Assembly (NCBI GenBank): GCA_033807775.1
Contig: CM066317.1
Location: forward strand, 8,205,870 to 8,269,869
Reading direction: 5' to 3'
DNA: 64,000 bases
DNA from: Saussurea involucrata
Taxonomy: Eukaryota > Streptophyta > Magnoliopsida > Asterales > Asteraceae
Shown piece by piece: positions 10,322-23,369 of this stretch. The translations under genes and the position numbers were made by a program. The notes beneath the pieces are model-generated. The model had not been told where the DNA came from and searched no databases. It saw only the letters and a list, made by a program, of their open reading frames with translations. The stretch's first letter is position 1, and every line of letters begins with the position of its first letter.

Positions 10322-13300
10322 ACGTTTTATCTTTAAATGTTCAAGGTTTAGGGGAGCTCGGTAAAAGAAAACGGGTGAAGGAGTTGTGCTCGGTGCATCG
10401 GGTCAATTTTTTGTCTATTCAAGAGACCAAGTTGACTAGATTGGATATTTTATTGGTTAGAAATTTGTTGGGGAATACGTTTTTTGACTATGCTTGTTGT
10501 TCGGCCCGAGGTCGATCGGGTGGCATACTGTGTGTTTTGGATAATGTGCTATTTAAAAAGAGTCGTGTTTTTTCTTCTGTATCGTTTGTTGCGGTTGAAG
10601 GTGTTTGGGTTCCAAATAACATGTCGCTTCTAGTGATTTCGGTTTATGCTCCTCAAAGCTTGGGTGATAAACGGATATTGTGGCAACATTTGTTGAACTT
10701 GATTGTTCATTGGCAGGGAGAAGTTCTCCTGATGGGTGATTTTAATGAGGTTCGGGAAGCGGGTGAAAGATATGGGTCCTTATTTAATGCTCATTCGGCA
10801 GATGCTTTTAATTCATTTATTCGGGATGCAGAACTTATTGATGTTCCTCTGGGGGGGGGCTATTCGTTTACTTGGACAAATAAGTGGGCATAAAAAATGA
10901 GTAAATTGGATCGTTTCTTACTTTCAGACGGGTTTGGTGAGACGATGCCTAATCTTTCGGGTATTGTCCTGGACCGAAAACTTTCTGACCATAGACTTAT
11001 TCTTCTTAAAGAATTGGTGGTCGATTATGGTCCCACCCCATTCCGGTTATTTCATTCTTGGTTCAAGTTGGATGGTTTTCATCAACTCGTCATTAATACT
11101 TGGAGTAAGGATGGCATTCGGGAGACACATGGGATGGTTTCTTTTAAAAAGAAACTTCAAAATTTGAAAAAAGTGCTTCGATCTTGGAATGGGGAAAATC
11201 GATCACGGGAGAAAGGAATCAAGATCGACCTTCAAAATTCTATTAATGGCATTGATATTCAAATTGATAAAGGGGAAACATCTAATGAAGATATGGAGTC
11301 GCGGTTTAGGTACTTGAAACAGCTGGGAGATTTAGAACGGGTTGAAGCAATGGATTTAGCACAAAAAGTAAAAATCCGGTGGGGCATTGAAGGGGATGAA
11401 AACACCAAATTCTTCCATGGTGTTCTTAAGCAGAAAATGAGACAACTTGCTATTCGGGGTATTATGAGTGACGGCAATTGGATTGAGGAGCCGGAGCAGG
11501 TTAAAAATGAGTTTTTCGACAATTTTAGTGCGCGTTTTGGCCACGTGAGATATACTCGGCCTTCTCTTGATTTTGTCTTTCCAAATCTTCTTTCGGTGGA
11601 ACAATCTATGTTTCTTGAAGCCCCATTCTCCCGGGAGGAAATTAAGCGGGCAGTGTGGGACTGTGGTGTCGAAAGGGCTCCGGGTCTAGATGGTTTTACA
11701 ATTGAATTCATTAAGATATTTGGAGCACTGTGGAAGAAGACGTGGTAAGGTTAGTCTCCGATTTTTTTGAGTATAGTTATATTCCCAAAGGGTGTAACCC
11801 TTCCTTTATTGCTCTAATTCCGAAAGTTCAAGACCCAAAATTCGTTAAAGACTATCGACCCATTAGTTTAATAGGTTGTCAATATAAAATTGTTGGCAAG
11901 TTATTAGCTAATCGATCAAGCTTGGTTATTGGGGACTGTGTGAGCATGGAGCAATCTGCCTTTATTAAGGGGAGGCAAATTTTGGATGGTCCGCTAATTT
12001 TGGATGAGGTGATGGATTGGTATAAAAATCGGAAGAAGAAACTTTTGGTTTTTAAAGTGGACTTCGAAAAAGCTTACGACTCACTTAGATGGGATTTTCT
12101 TGACTTAGTCCTTGAAAAGATTGGGTTTGCTAGAAAATGGAGAGGTTGGATTACAGGGTGTCTCGAAAACTCTACGGCCTCGGTGTTAGTCAATGGATCT
12201 CCAACAAGGGAATTCGAGATGTTTCATGGTCTTCGTTAGGGAGATCCTCTATCTCCATTTCTTTTTATTTTGGCTATGGAAGGTTTGCATGCAGTCACTC
12301 GAGAAGCGGAAGATAAGAGACTTTTTAATGGAGCAACAATTGGAAAAGGTAAAATACCTTTATCTCATCTCTTTTACACAGATGATGCAGTTTTTCTAGG
12401 TGAATGGTCTCTTTCTAATGCTAGAAATATAGTGCGTATTCTCCGATGTTTCTATTTGATCTTCGGGCTTAAAATAAATATTCAAAAAAGTAAAATGTTT
12501 GGGGTTGGGGTTGATAATGTGGAGCTCGAGAATATGGCTAGAGTGGTGGGATGTGGAGTTTCGAATATGCCGTTCAATTACCTAGGTTTGCCTGTTAGAT
12601 GTAGTATGGCAAAACGCGATGGTTGGAAAGGCGTGGTCGACAAGTTTATTTCTAAACTTTCTAATTGGAAAGTTCGAACTCTTTCGGTTGGGGGGAGGGT
12701 TACGCTCCTTAAATCAGTTTTAGGTAGCTTTCCTACTTATTATTTGTCCCTTTATAAACTTCCTAAGTCGATTGAACAAGTTTTGGAGTCTTTGCGGAAT
12801 CGCTTCTTTGTTGGAGGTGAAATCGATGAAAAGAAAATGAGTTTGGGTGAAATGGAAAAAGTGTTTGGCTAGTAAAAGAGATGGGGGGCTTGGTATTGGA
12901 AGCTTGTTTGCGTTCAATAGAGCTCTCCTTTTTAAATGGATTTGGATGTTTCAGGCGGATCAAAAGGCACTTTGGGTCAAAGTGGTTAAATCGATTTACG
13001 GTGCGTGTGGGCTTCTTGGAACGCGATTACCCAATAAGATGACCAATTCTCCGTGGATTTGTATTCTGAAAGCGATTCAACAAATGGAGAATAATGGCAT
13101 TCACCTCTCTTCTTTTTGCAAGAAAAAAGTAGGTAATGGGAATTCCGCACTGTTTTGGGATGAGGTTTGGTTAGGAGATTCCTCTCTTAAAGTGCAATTC
13201 CCGAGGGTATATGCGCTTGATCGGGACAAATTGGCATTGGTGCAAGATCGTTTGAACTTGGGGGATTGGGGACAAGTGTTGCGTAGAGAGCCGAGAGGGG

Positions 13301-13976
13301 GTGTAGAGGAGTCGCAAATGTCAGCTTTACGGGAGATTCTAGCTACCGTCTGTATTTATGACCAAAGAGATAGATGGTTTTGGTCTCTTGACGGGTCTGG
13401 TGAGTTTTCGGTGGCTTCTGCTCGTAGTTACATTGATTCTAAAATTTTGGTGATAGAATCTCGTCCTACTAGATGGAATCGGTTTGTTCCTATAAAATTA
13501 ATGTCTTTGCCTGGCGGTTGAGTTTGAACAAGATTCCAACTCGAGATAACCTTGATAAAAGAGGAATAGATGTGCATTCCCTCTTATGTCTGGTTTGCGA
13601 TTTGGAGATTGAGTCGGTGGGTCATTTGTTTTTCTCTTGTCAAATGGCTCGGGATGTTTGGAAGCAAATTGGTCGATGGTGGAGCTTGGATATTCCGGAG
13701 TTTAGGTCAAATTCGGAGTGGATTTGCTGGTTATTGTCTTTGCGTTTGAATAAAACGGAGTCGACCTGTTTTGAGGCGGTTGCTCTAACGGCGTTAGGGG
13801 CTATTTGGTCTTTTCGAAATGGGACCCTTTTTAGGCTCCCTAAGCCTAAGAAAGTGGCGTTGTGAGATAGCATTGTGACTCAGTCGTTCTTTTGGGTTAC
13901 AAACAAGAGTAGAAAGTGTAATATTAGTTGGGTGGGTTGGTTACAAAACCCTCTTCTTTCTATCTCTTACATGTAA
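10318..13976 (+). pseudogene. LINE ORF2: endonuclease, reverse transcriptase, zf-RVT
   Basis: The start MNVLSLNVQGLG begins an APE-type endonuclease (IQETKL, LLMGDFNEVR, FTWTN, SDHRLI). The reverse transcriptase follows (APGLDGFT, RPISLIGCQYKI, FKVDFEKAYDSLRW, FYTDDAVF). A C-terminal zf-RVT region (INVFAWRLSLNKIPTRDNL, CLVCDLEIESVGHLFFSC) completes the order. No RNase H domain is seen. Breaks: TAA at 10891-10893, frameshift near 11735, TAG at 12237-12239 at the Gln of the LRQGDPLSP motif, frameshifts near 12850 and 13490, and TGA at 13863-13865. The last readable stop is at 13974-13976. Confidence 0.88.
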
Positions 13977-14029
13977 TTGTTCTTTCTAGCTTCTTGCTAG
14001 TTTTTTAATCTATCTCCGCCGTTCAAAAA

Positions 14030-14604
14030 AAATTGTTTAAACATTAATTATTAATATGTTTATTAAATTTAATTCATTTATTAATATATTTGAACATTAT
14101 TTTTTATTACTTTTATTAAAATTTCTTACCCATGCTTTATTTAAAAAAAAATTTACGCAATGTCTTTTATTTAAACTACTAAAATAAAAGTACATTAATC
14201 ATCAATTGCAAACCGATTTAGTGGAAGAGATTTGAAGTCGATTTGGAGAAGAAAATAATTAGTAATGTAATGTAATGTTTATTGTGTATTTTGTGTAATA
14301 TTTGTATTTTAGTAAACGTTGCATGCTTTCAATATATCCATGTATTTTATTTGTTAATTAAATTATATCTACACAAAATATAGTAAAAGAAAACAAAAGT
14401 AAAATTTTAGTTATCTATATTTTATAATTAATTTATTAGTTATATTATAATTATCTATATTATTTATATTATAATTTATTACTTTTGAAAGAAGTTTGGT
14501 CTTGCATGAGTTTGAAATGTGTTATTGCAAAGCTGATGTGACACTTTAGAAATGAGTGTAGTTTTGCAGGGGTGTGGATGGTCTAATATGCTTGAATCTA
14601 TATA
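14030..14604. other. AT-rich noncoding 3' flank of the LINE
   Basis: Very AT-rich sequence with no coding potential. The end (14560-14584) reads TTTTGCAGGGGTGTGGATGGTCT, roughly the inverse of the GAGCATCCACACACATCTTGCA at 8063. The LINE plus flanks may therefore sit inside an older MITE, but the ends differ at several bases and no clean duplication was found. Confidence 0.35.
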
Positions 14605-14734
14605 GGGGGTGTTTGGGATTGCTTTTTTTAAAACAACTTATGTTTTTTTTAAAGTGCTTATCAACTTATGTGATGACAAAAATAAGTTTTATAAAAAATG
14701 TTTGAATCAGCTCATTGTGGTACAAAAAACGTAA

Positions 14735-15368
14735 TCTATACATATAATAAATAAGTAACTAGCATGCCACATGTCGTCTTCTGGTGAGCCGACTTCAGTT
14801 TTTTCCCGTCTAAACATGTATCTGGACGCAGTTTACATTATAAGTTCAATTAGCACACCCACATTCACCCCTCCTTAAATCTCTCCTTAATTCAATTTTT
14901 TTAATTTATACGTTACATTTACTATCCTTATAATTAGGTATGTAGTTTACTTTTAATCCCTTACTTTTTTATTTTTCATTTTAGACTCTTATCATATAAA
15001 CATAAATAATGTATATGAACTAAAATGCATTAAAAGAACATTTCTATTTTTTACAAGTTATATCATTGTAATCGCTTCGTCAATACCTTCAAAATGAGCC
15101 CAAATTAATGTGTCGTAATTAATATGAGATTTGTTGAAATTAGTATGAGATTTGATACAAATAATTACTAAATTGTCGTGATTTTCTTTTTGCAATTTCA
15201 TATCAATTTTTACTTCAAAGTTGAATTCCTTCGACGAATTACAATTCTATCAAATTCCATTCTGTCAACGAAACACCCTTAGAATTATCATAAGAGATTT
15301 AATTACTTGGAAATAAAAAGATATCACTTATCAACTGACTTTTGGATTATGAGTTCGAACCTTTTTCA

Positions 15369-15404
<36 letters not shown>

Positions 15405-15634
15405 ATTATTGTGTATTCGTTTGATAAATTCATTTAGTAACGACATTTATAATAGGTATCAAACTTAATAGACATATTTTTATCTTCAAGATAATATTCC
15501 CTATTTGTGGACTTTTTGTTTTCTTTTTATCAATTACTGTATGTCTCACAAAATTATTCAACAACTATTAAACATCAAATAATTAACTTAAAACACAAAT
15601 TTGATCATCGTACAACGGGCGAGCCAAAGACTAG
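14735..15634 (+). mobile_element. Non-autonomous Helitron, 900 bp
   Basis: The 5' end is TCTATACATATAATAAATAAG after an A. The 3' end has a decayed hairpin around CATCGTACAACGGGC, about ten more bases, CTAG at 15631-15634 and then T. Insertion between A and T without duplication is the Helitron rule. Removing it rejoins the host MITE sequence. It holds no RepHel gene. The (TA)n run near 15369-15400 lies within it. Confidence 0.7.
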
Positions 15635-15780
15635 TAAACTAATAAGTTGTTATTTATAGGGTGTTTGGAATTGCTTATACATGTAAAATAACAAAAAAAA
15701 TCATAAGTTGTTTCAAATAAGTTGATAAGTCAATATATACTAACTTATTAAAAACAACTTATCTATTGTGACAAAAAATC

Positions 15781-16633
15781 TGTTGGATCCCAGATACACT
15801 TAATCAAGATTAACAATCTGTTAGTGGAGTTTAGAGTTTGATGCGGAAGCGTATTAAACTAACAGATATGTTTGATAGATATTAGAACGCACATATATAA
15901 AGAAAACAGTAAAGAATGAAAAGGATTTCTTGAATAGTTACTGTCATTCAATATATAATAACAACACGAAGAACAGATTAATAACTGTTGGTGTGTGTGA
16001 GAATATAACACTCAGATATTTGACAATAAAGCTTGAGAGTATTAGTGATTCCTTTTGTTTTCGTCCTTAGGAAGATCTCAACATGAGACTTCCTTTTATA
16101 CTACTCTTAGAAGACTATGAAGTAGGTCACTGTTCCTTTTACGGCATGAATAGTAAACTGGATGGTGTGAACAGTGGACTGGATGGTGTGAGCAGTTGTT
16201 TGAGCCATGCGCATTTAATGGAGCAGATGTACTTTTGGTAAATGCATTAAATGGCGCAAACGTCTATTTTGTACCTTGCCCTATTGAGTCCACTCAGAGC
16301 TTGACACGTGTTTTGATAGTATTTTTTCATGCAAGTTGATGAACGTATTCAGTAATATCTTCCAAGTCTTCATTGAGGACCACAGAGGCTCTGTAATGAA
16401 TTACAGAGGTTCTGCGGTCTGGTCCTCTGTGGAGCAGTCTTCGCCGGATTCCGAGTCTTTGGTCTTCTTTGTGCGTATGACAGAGCTTCTGTAGGAAGCC
16501 TCTGCTGCTTCTGTAGCTTCTTGACCTTGATTTCTCGGTAATGTCGGCAGAGCCTCTGTAAGAGGCTTTCTTCACTTAGCCTATTTTTCACTACTTCTAA
16601 ATACTTCTATGATTAGGAAGATTGAAGCTAACA
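15781..16633 (-). repeat. 3' LTR of the giant Copia
   Basis: The plus-strand limits are TGTTGG...CTAACA. On the minus strand, U3 starts at 16633. A TATA-like GTATAAAAGG lies near 16092-16101, and a cluster of CAGAGG/CAGAAG motifs sits upstream of it at 16366-16570, including near-palindromes such as CAGAGGCTCTG. Together these look like an upstream regulatory block. Confidence 0.92.
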
Positions 16634-16645
16634 ATCTCCCCCTAA
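16634..16645 (-). promoter_or_regulatory. Polypurine tract of the giant Copia
   Basis: Minus-strand TAGGGGGAGAT directly abuts the 3' LTR and is the expected plus-strand DNA primer site in reverse transcription. Confidence 0.9.
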
Positions 16646-16814
16646 GTAGTGAAAAATAAAAAATTTGAACTTGAGTTAAGTTTGGCTAAGTTAGATAAGA
16701 CAGAGGTTAAACAATACCTCGAAATTTCTTTCATTTAGAAATATGCCAGAGGCATTTTACATTTGAGTACAATGAAAGATAAAACTTTGTTTGCAGAGAT
16801 TGGAGGTCTGAGAA

Positions 16815-19800
16815 TCAGATTTTGGCATCTTTGAAATCGTTGTAGCTTCTGTTGTCTCTGCCGACTTTTCTGATCTCTTTGTAGAATCTGATGCAGAGTT
16901 CTCTTAGGCGGATTGTTGAGTCTATTTCTCTGATGAAAGTATCTGCATCATCTCTATCCATTTTCTCCGTACCTCTGTATTTTACAAGGCTTGCTCTGAA
17001 TTTGCTCAGAGTACTGGTTGCGTACTTCTGACAATCCATGAGTACAAAAAGTTTAACCTGGTGTTGTGGGTTTTGAAATACTAACCCAAATCTTGGTTCT
17101 CTGATGATTGAGTTGGGCACAGCGTCTGGTGGGCAGTGATCTTCTGGTGGTCGTAGATCTAGATGTTTGAGACCAAGATCTTTTCCCAGCTGAAAATCTA
17201 TCATGCTGTATAGCAGAAGCTTTTCCCTCATCGCTTTTCTCAACACTTGATAGGCTCTAGTATTAGGCTCTGTGTTGTAGTTGTCTTTTGTCCATTGCAG
17301 AAGGTCAGGTAGATCGTAAGGATTGATGTTTCTTAAGTCAGCATCAGCGAAGGTAGATTCTGAATTGTTCTCTCTTCTGACTTTGTAAAGATTGTACCTG
17401 ACCCTTGGATAGGTTCTTGTGAAGGAGAATCTGCAGAAGATCACCTTTTTGATTTTGTGAATTGAGAAGACATCTGCTTTGGTTCTTGGCTTTGTTCTTG
17501 TGAAGATGTTCTCAAATTCTTCTCTGATCCTTGGATCTGTCACATGATCTACTGGATGATTTGTCTGATAGGATTGTTTGTAGAGGTATTTGTATACCAC
17601 TTCTTCCATCTCTTCATGTGTTGGACCAGGTCATGGAATTTGTCTTCTGAGACTCTCCATCTGTTGAACAACTTCTGCAGCTCTACCAGTTAGAGGAATT
17701 TCTGACAGAGGCTTCAATCCATGTGCCCAGTCAACTTCTTCGGGTTTTGGGGTTTGAAAGGCGTCAAACGCACTCTTCATTAGTTTTTCTGTTGGCTTTG
17801 GCAATGTTTTCTTCTTCTTTGGCTCTTCTGTCAGTATCCCTTTGCCCTTATCTTTTGCTATTGTCGTGGCAGAACCTGTTGCTTCTGTGGGTTTTGAGGT
17901 TGGCACTTCTGTTGGTTTGATAGAGGTTGCCTCTGTGGATTTTGACGATTGTGATTTAGAGGACTTTTGTGGCGATGGTTCTGTTGGCTTGACTTGCTCT
18001 GTAACCTCTGTTGGAGGTTGTTTGATGACTTCTTCTGCGAGCTCAGTTTCTGTTGATGAAGTGTTGTCATTGAATCTTCTTGCCATTCTGAAAGCTAAAG
18101 TGAACCTGTGCCTTTCTTCTTCTCTCTTCACCATACGATCACTCATTGTTGTGTGCATCCTTTTCAGAATGTCAGAAGCAGAGGTCGTTGCTCTTTTTGG
18201 TTTGGTGGCAATCGACTTTCTTCTGGGTATGGTTTGGGGTGTTTCCACAGAGGTGGGTGTTTTCTCTGTGGTTGGTTCATCTGTTTCTTCCAAAATGATT
18301 ACCTCAGGGGCGGTTGTTGCCTCTGAGGCTTGCTGTTCTGCTTCTGGAGTTTTGGTTTCGTCGGTAGATGATTCCACAGAGATGGGTGTTGTCTCTGTGG
18401 TCTTTTGGGTTTGTTGTTGTCGGGTCTGTTCTGGAGGTGCTTGACTCAGAGGTTCTGCGGCTATTGGTGGACCTGTAAGTCCTCTGCTTGCAGTTTTCTC
18501 TGTAGTTTTCTCCCCCTCAGGATGATCTGATGGACCAGGATGGTCATCATCATCAGAGTCATCCTGACCCTTGTCTGATGTACCCTCTGCTCTGCAGGAA
18601 GCATCGGGTTTCTTTGGCATTGTGGCTCCAGCAGCGATCAGTTTCGCGCAGACATCATCACAGAGGCCAAGAAGAGTTGCTAGCTCTGCCTCTGTTTTGA
18701 ATCTCATCCTTCCTACACTTTCTCTGAAATCTTTGACGAAGTTAGCATTGGCAGTGGTGAAGGAAAGGATGACTTCTGTCACTTGATTAATCACGTTCTG
18801 CCCAAGCTCTGTCAGCTGTGCTCTTGTCATGTAGTCTTTGGGTTGCATCAGCATGGTATTTCGCATGGCTTCTTCTTGAACTTTTTGTAGGGCCTTCTGT
18901 AGATCTGCAGGAGTGATGCCCGTTGACACTGAAGTCTGTTTGTTCAATTGATCAAGGAATTTGTTGATTGAGTTCTCAATCGAAGGAGTAGTTGTTGCGG
19001 CAGAAGTGGTGGATGCAGTAGCAGCAGACTTCATCTGTGAGATGGCAGTTTTCACCTCTGTGGACAGGTTGTCCATTTTGGTGTTTAGGTTTAGCAGTGC
19101 CAGTGATGTTGTCTCTGCAAAAGATTTGAAAGAGCTTTGCAACTCTTTCAAGGTTTGGTTCACAGAGGTTTCAAGGGTTTGGAACTCATCCCTTGTAACT
19201 TGTGTTCCGGTGGTACCCTCTGGAGGAACACATTCGTCTCCAGGGTGAATCCCTGTTCCTGGGATACCTTCTTTCATTCATGTTTGTACGTTGAGAATGG
19301 AAGGATTTCCTTCTGATCCTTGAGAAGAAACATGAGTTTCAATCCCTACAGAAGTTCTGAGAAGAACATTGTCCAAATCCACTCCAGAGGTGGGTATTGG
19401 AATATCCTTCTGTTGACTAGGAGACTTGTCTAGAGTCTCTTTGTCTTTGTGCTCTCTACTTCTCTCTGAAAGAAGTGTGGGTCTTAACAAGTGCGTGGCA
19501 GAGGAAACAAATTCCTCTGTTGGGCGTTCTTCTATGATCTGGGGCAATTGATCACGAACTATAGGTGAGTCTCTTTGAGGAGACTCCCTAGGAATGGATT
19601 CCCCGGTTTCTGTGGGCACAGAGGTTGAAAGAGTAACCTCTGGCTGGATGGGTTGGGGTAGGTTCGAGCTGTGCTGCTCTTTTTCAATGACACCTTCTGC
19701 AGCTAGACCTGCGGTGTCAGAAATGTGGGTTGCACTGGGAGTTGGTTTTGGTTGTGTGCCTCTATTTATCCAGGCATCTTTTCTTGCTTCTTCCATAAGT

Positions 19801-21888
19801 TCTGTGGAAGTTCCTTGCTCTGGTCGTAATTGGTCATACACTTGATGAGATCCAAATAATCTCATGACATGTGGATGATAAAGACCCTTACGTATCCAGA
19901 CAGCTTCTTCTTCATCTGAATCTGTCTCTAAGATCTCTATTTCTGTCTCCGTTGTTGCTAATCCCTCTTTTTGTACAACTTCGGCCCCTTTTTCTTTCTC
20001 TTCTTCCATCATGTTCTCAAAAGCCTCTGTAATTTCACCTCTGTTCAATTCAGCTTCAGTTTGTTCTATTTCTTCTGAAGCTGGGTTTGGACTTCTTCTG
20101 TGGACATCCAATCCTTGAATGAAAGGGTTTTGTAAAATAACAGGGGTTTCGGCTGGTTGATTTCTGGGTGTTGTGTCATCTTCTTGCAGATGTGTGTCGA
20201 TGCCTGAAATGAAGAAATCTGAAATCTTCTTCTGGAGAGTGGTGGTCGAGAGGTTGTGCCGTCCACCCTGCTGTATTTAGGGTGTTGGCAATTTCAGGGT
20301 TCTGTAAGAAGTCGTTCAGGTCTCCTTGGTGAGCAAATCTATCTGGAGATTGATAGGGTGATTGATACCTTTCTGTAGCCATTTCTTCTTCTGCAACTTC
20401 TTCTTCAGCAGTTTCCTCTTCTGCAATGGTTACCAACTTTGTAAGTGATTTACCATGCCTCTTTTTGGTTTTCCTCCTCTTAGGATTTGGTGCCCCTTCT
20501 TCTGTTGATTTTGATCTTTTCTTCTTCATTTTTGGAGAGGAGGGAGGAGCAGAGGAGCCAATTTCTGTGGCATGAGGAGGTGAGGGTTGATCTTCTGCAG
20601 CGCTTGTGGAGGTGCCTTCTGCAGTTTTCCTCTTCTTAGCTTTTGGAGTAAATGCAGAGGTTCTTGATGAAGACTTCTTTCCCATTAGTTCTGCACGTTT
20701 GGCTATAAAGCTGAGTTGAATAGCCATGTGCTTTGCTAACTTCAGATCCTTTTCTTTTTGAGTGGAAAGAGGTTTTGCTATCATTGTTCCTAGGGGGACA
20801 CCTAAACGCGGGGGTGTCATAGGACTCGGTTTAGGAGTTCTATGATCGCGTATATACTCTTTCTTAAGGGATTTATTCGATGCGTATTGCAGAAGCTTAT
20901 TTGACAGAGGTCTGCAGTGTGAGTAGCCATCAGCATGATCAGTGGGGGTATTCTTGTTCATCGGGAACTGTTTGGGAGTTGGCCCTTCCATTGGCCAATT
21001 TTGGATTAGCAGCAGAGGTTCGAACAGTACTCCTAGTATTCTTTGGAATTGCAGAGGTGGTAGAAAGTTGGGATCGTTCTCTTTGACCCTTTTCGAGTTG
21101 TTCTTTCTGTCGATGGTGTTTATGATCTCTTGCATCATTATGGTCGCATAATCTAGTGGAAGATCATAGTAAACCCCATACATGATGCTCAAGATTTGAT
21201 GTGAGCTCTGGTCAATACTGCCTATCTTTCCTGTCAGGCATCTGTTAAGAATCGAGAACAAAGTATTCCACATAGGTGGTAATCGGCCTCTGCGGAAGTC
21301 ATTTCTCTTCCGTAGTTGGGTGTTGTACCCAAGCATTTCCACGAATCGACAGAGCTCTTCGTCTGTTGGTTGCTCTGCATAACTCTTCAATCCCAGAAGA
21401 CCCCTTGTTGGTAGGTTGAATTCAAGTGAGAACATTGTTCTGTTGAACTTGATTTCAAGATGCTCAGATTTATCAGGTCTTGAAATGTACCCTTTGATAA
21501 GAGAATCGTCTTTATCAAATCGACAGCTTTGCCAAAATTGGTTCAAATAGCGGACTGGAATTTTGTTCGGGGTTCTTGATAGTAGAGGGAAGAGGACATG
21601 ATTCTCCATGATGTTCAGAAGTATGGCATGGGCTTCGCCGAAAGTAGTGGGTGAGGGGACCAAATAGCAGTTGTTGGATTTGATAGGAAGAATGGCTTCG
21701 AAATGATCCTTTGCTATAAAGTTTTGCAAGTGAGTCGTCGGAGCAAAGTCTGCTGAGTCCCCGGAATCTTGTTGTTCAATATTTCTAGCAAGGCTGGGGT
21801 TTTCAGAATGTTCTGAATGTGCAGGGGAGTGTTCCGGTGAGTTCGACGGAGAGAGTTCAGAGGATGTAGCTCGAGAAGATGAAGCCAT
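16815..21888 (-). pseudogene. Third ORF of the giant Copia, about 1,690 codons, broken
   Basis: Four minus-strand open segments (21888-20176, 20111-19278, 19277-17631, 17609-16815) form one coding region with one single-base frameshift near 20220 and two in-frame TGA codons (19278-19280 and 17631-17633). The first ~300 residues are hydrophobic/helical (NKIPVRYLNQFWQSCRF, PPMWNTLFSILNRCLTGKIG) and resemble the helical putative-transposon domains found in other plant retroelement ORFs. A basic, nuclear-localisation-like stretch (KMKKKRSK, NPKRRKTKKRHGK) and acidic Ser/Thr/Pro/Gln-rich, probably disordered regions follow. A coiled-coil-like segment opens the 548-residue part, and the end is folded-looking and charged. 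No signal peptide or membrane segment is visible. The position matches the env-like slot of Sireviruses, but the content does not look like an envelope. Confidence 0.75.
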
Positions 21889-23369
21889 TTGATTTTAAGA
21901 ATAAGATTTTTGCAAGCTTTTTGCAGGGTTTCGCCGGAGAAGAAGATGAGAGTTTGTAAAAGGTTTTATGTGAGGGTAAGCTTTGTTTTTATAGGATGGT
22001 AAAACGGTAGAATTCGAAAGAGTAAAATATATGGCAATGGATTAAAGTTTGGAATCCGCACTCGAGTTTGAGCGGCGGGTTCAACTTTCCAAATAAAAAA
22101 CGTTCCATGTACGCCCAATGAAAATGGGACACGTAGGCCTTGTCAGAATATGACAGGACGTCGTGCGCGGCCCATTAATGCTAGGCGCGTGAGGTTGATT
22201 TTAGCCATATGAGTTTCACTCGCAGTAAAAGTAACCGTTATTACTACAGAGATGCCCAAGTAATCAGATTGACAGAGCTTCTGTAGTTTACAGAGGCTCT
22301 GTGATCTTGAAAATCTTTGATTTTTTTTATCCCTTTTTCATCTCATTGTTATCATGACTTCTGTGGGGTTCTTCTTTAACCAAAACATTTGTAAAGGCAT
22401 TGGAGAGGATAAAATCGGATTTTTGTGAAGAAATTTGCTTCGCAGAGGTTTTGTGGCTCTGTTGGAACTTGCAGAAGTTCTGTGAGGGCCAGCAGAAGCT
22501 CTATGAGAGAAAAAATCTCATAAAATAAATTTTATTAGTATTTTTGATCATCCAATTTTTGATTTGGTTTAAGAGATGTTTTTCGGACATATTTGAAAGT
22601 TTGTGTCCGAGAAAACTGTTAAAAAAAACGGTTTGTTCGAGAAGGTCATGGTCTGCGTTTTCGGTTTCCGAGATAACATTCCAAAAGATCGACAGAAGGT
22701 TAATTTGTGATCACAGAGCATATTTCCTGCAGAAGCTCTGTTGAGCTCAGCAGAAGCTCTATGACCTTAAATTTCTCCTAATTCGAATTTTGTGAAACTT
22801 TTTGAGCTTTTGATTTTTGAAATGTTATTCACAGTATATTTAGGACATATTTGACAATTCTTGTCCTAGAAAATTGTTTTCCAAAAACCTTTTGTGCGAG
22901 AGACATACCTTTTGGTTCTTCTTTTCTCGGCAGTGATATCTGACTTCTGTCGATATGGAGTCATCGACATTTTTCTTTGGCTTTCCCTTGAAAGTTTTAT
23001 CTCTTTAGATCATTTCAGGGTTCCCTTCTGCTCCCCCTTGATCTAATCACCTCTGTAGATCAAGTAATTTCCTTTTGCTCCCCCTTGACCTAATCACCTC
23101 TGTAGATCAAGTAATTTCCTTTTGCTCCCCCTTGACCTATGCTTGGATCAAAGAATGATAAGTTTTGCATAGAACATAGGTCATGGTCTTTCAGAGGTTC
23201 TGTAGGGGTCGTCAGAGGTTCTGAGTTGACTTACAGAAGCTCTGTGATTTTAAGAACTATTTAAGGTTTTAAGAATTTACATACAGAAGTAGAATCAATC
23301 AAAGCAATAAATTAAGCAATGTATTTACTTGTTATTTACAGAAGATAAAGCTATACTTATAGAGGATTT
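21889..23369 (-). promoter_or_regulatory. Spacer between pol and third ORF, motif-rich
   Basis: 1.5 kb without an ORF. It is packed with CAGAGG, CAGAAG, CAGAGC and their complements (about a dozen in 22236-22520) and contains a threefold 46-47-bp tandem repeat at 23020-23140, each unit bearing a minus-strand AAGGGGGAG purine run. A TATA-like or splice signal for the third ORF could lie here but none is convincing. Confidence 0.6.
23020..23140 (-). repeat. Threefold tandem repeat with internal polypurine runs
   Basis: Units TTTTGCTCCCCCTTG..TAATCACCTCTGTAGATCAAG recur with 46-47-bp spacing. The CTCCCCCTTG cores lie at 23031-23040, 23078-23087 and 23124-23133. On the element's sense strand each is CAAGGGGGAG, like the true polypurine tract at the 3' LTR. 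Multiplied polypurine tracts are a known trait of Sireviruses. Confidence 0.8.

Larger units (their letters stand above)
8400..14029 (+). mobile_element. L1-type LINE, degenerate
   Basis: Two consecutive coding regions (RRM-containing ORF1, then endonuclease-reverse transcriptase ORF2) are followed by a short 3' UTR and an A-run near 14020-14029. The 5' limit is approximate; a leader of about 190 bp before ORF1 seems to belong. No target duplication was found. Several nonsense and frameshift changes show the copy is dead. Confidence 0.85.

Noticed and set aside
11259..11711. Minus-strand 150-codon frame
   Set aside because: It is antisense to the LINE reverse transcriptase region.
8063..14584. 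One large TIR element containing the LINE
   Set aside because: The ends (GAGCATCCACACAC and GGTGTGGATGGTC) are only roughly inverse and no matching target duplication was found; kept only as a remark.
17842..18444. Plus-strand 200-codon frame
   Set aside because: It is the antisense of the third Copia ORF, whose biased codons leave the opposite strand open.
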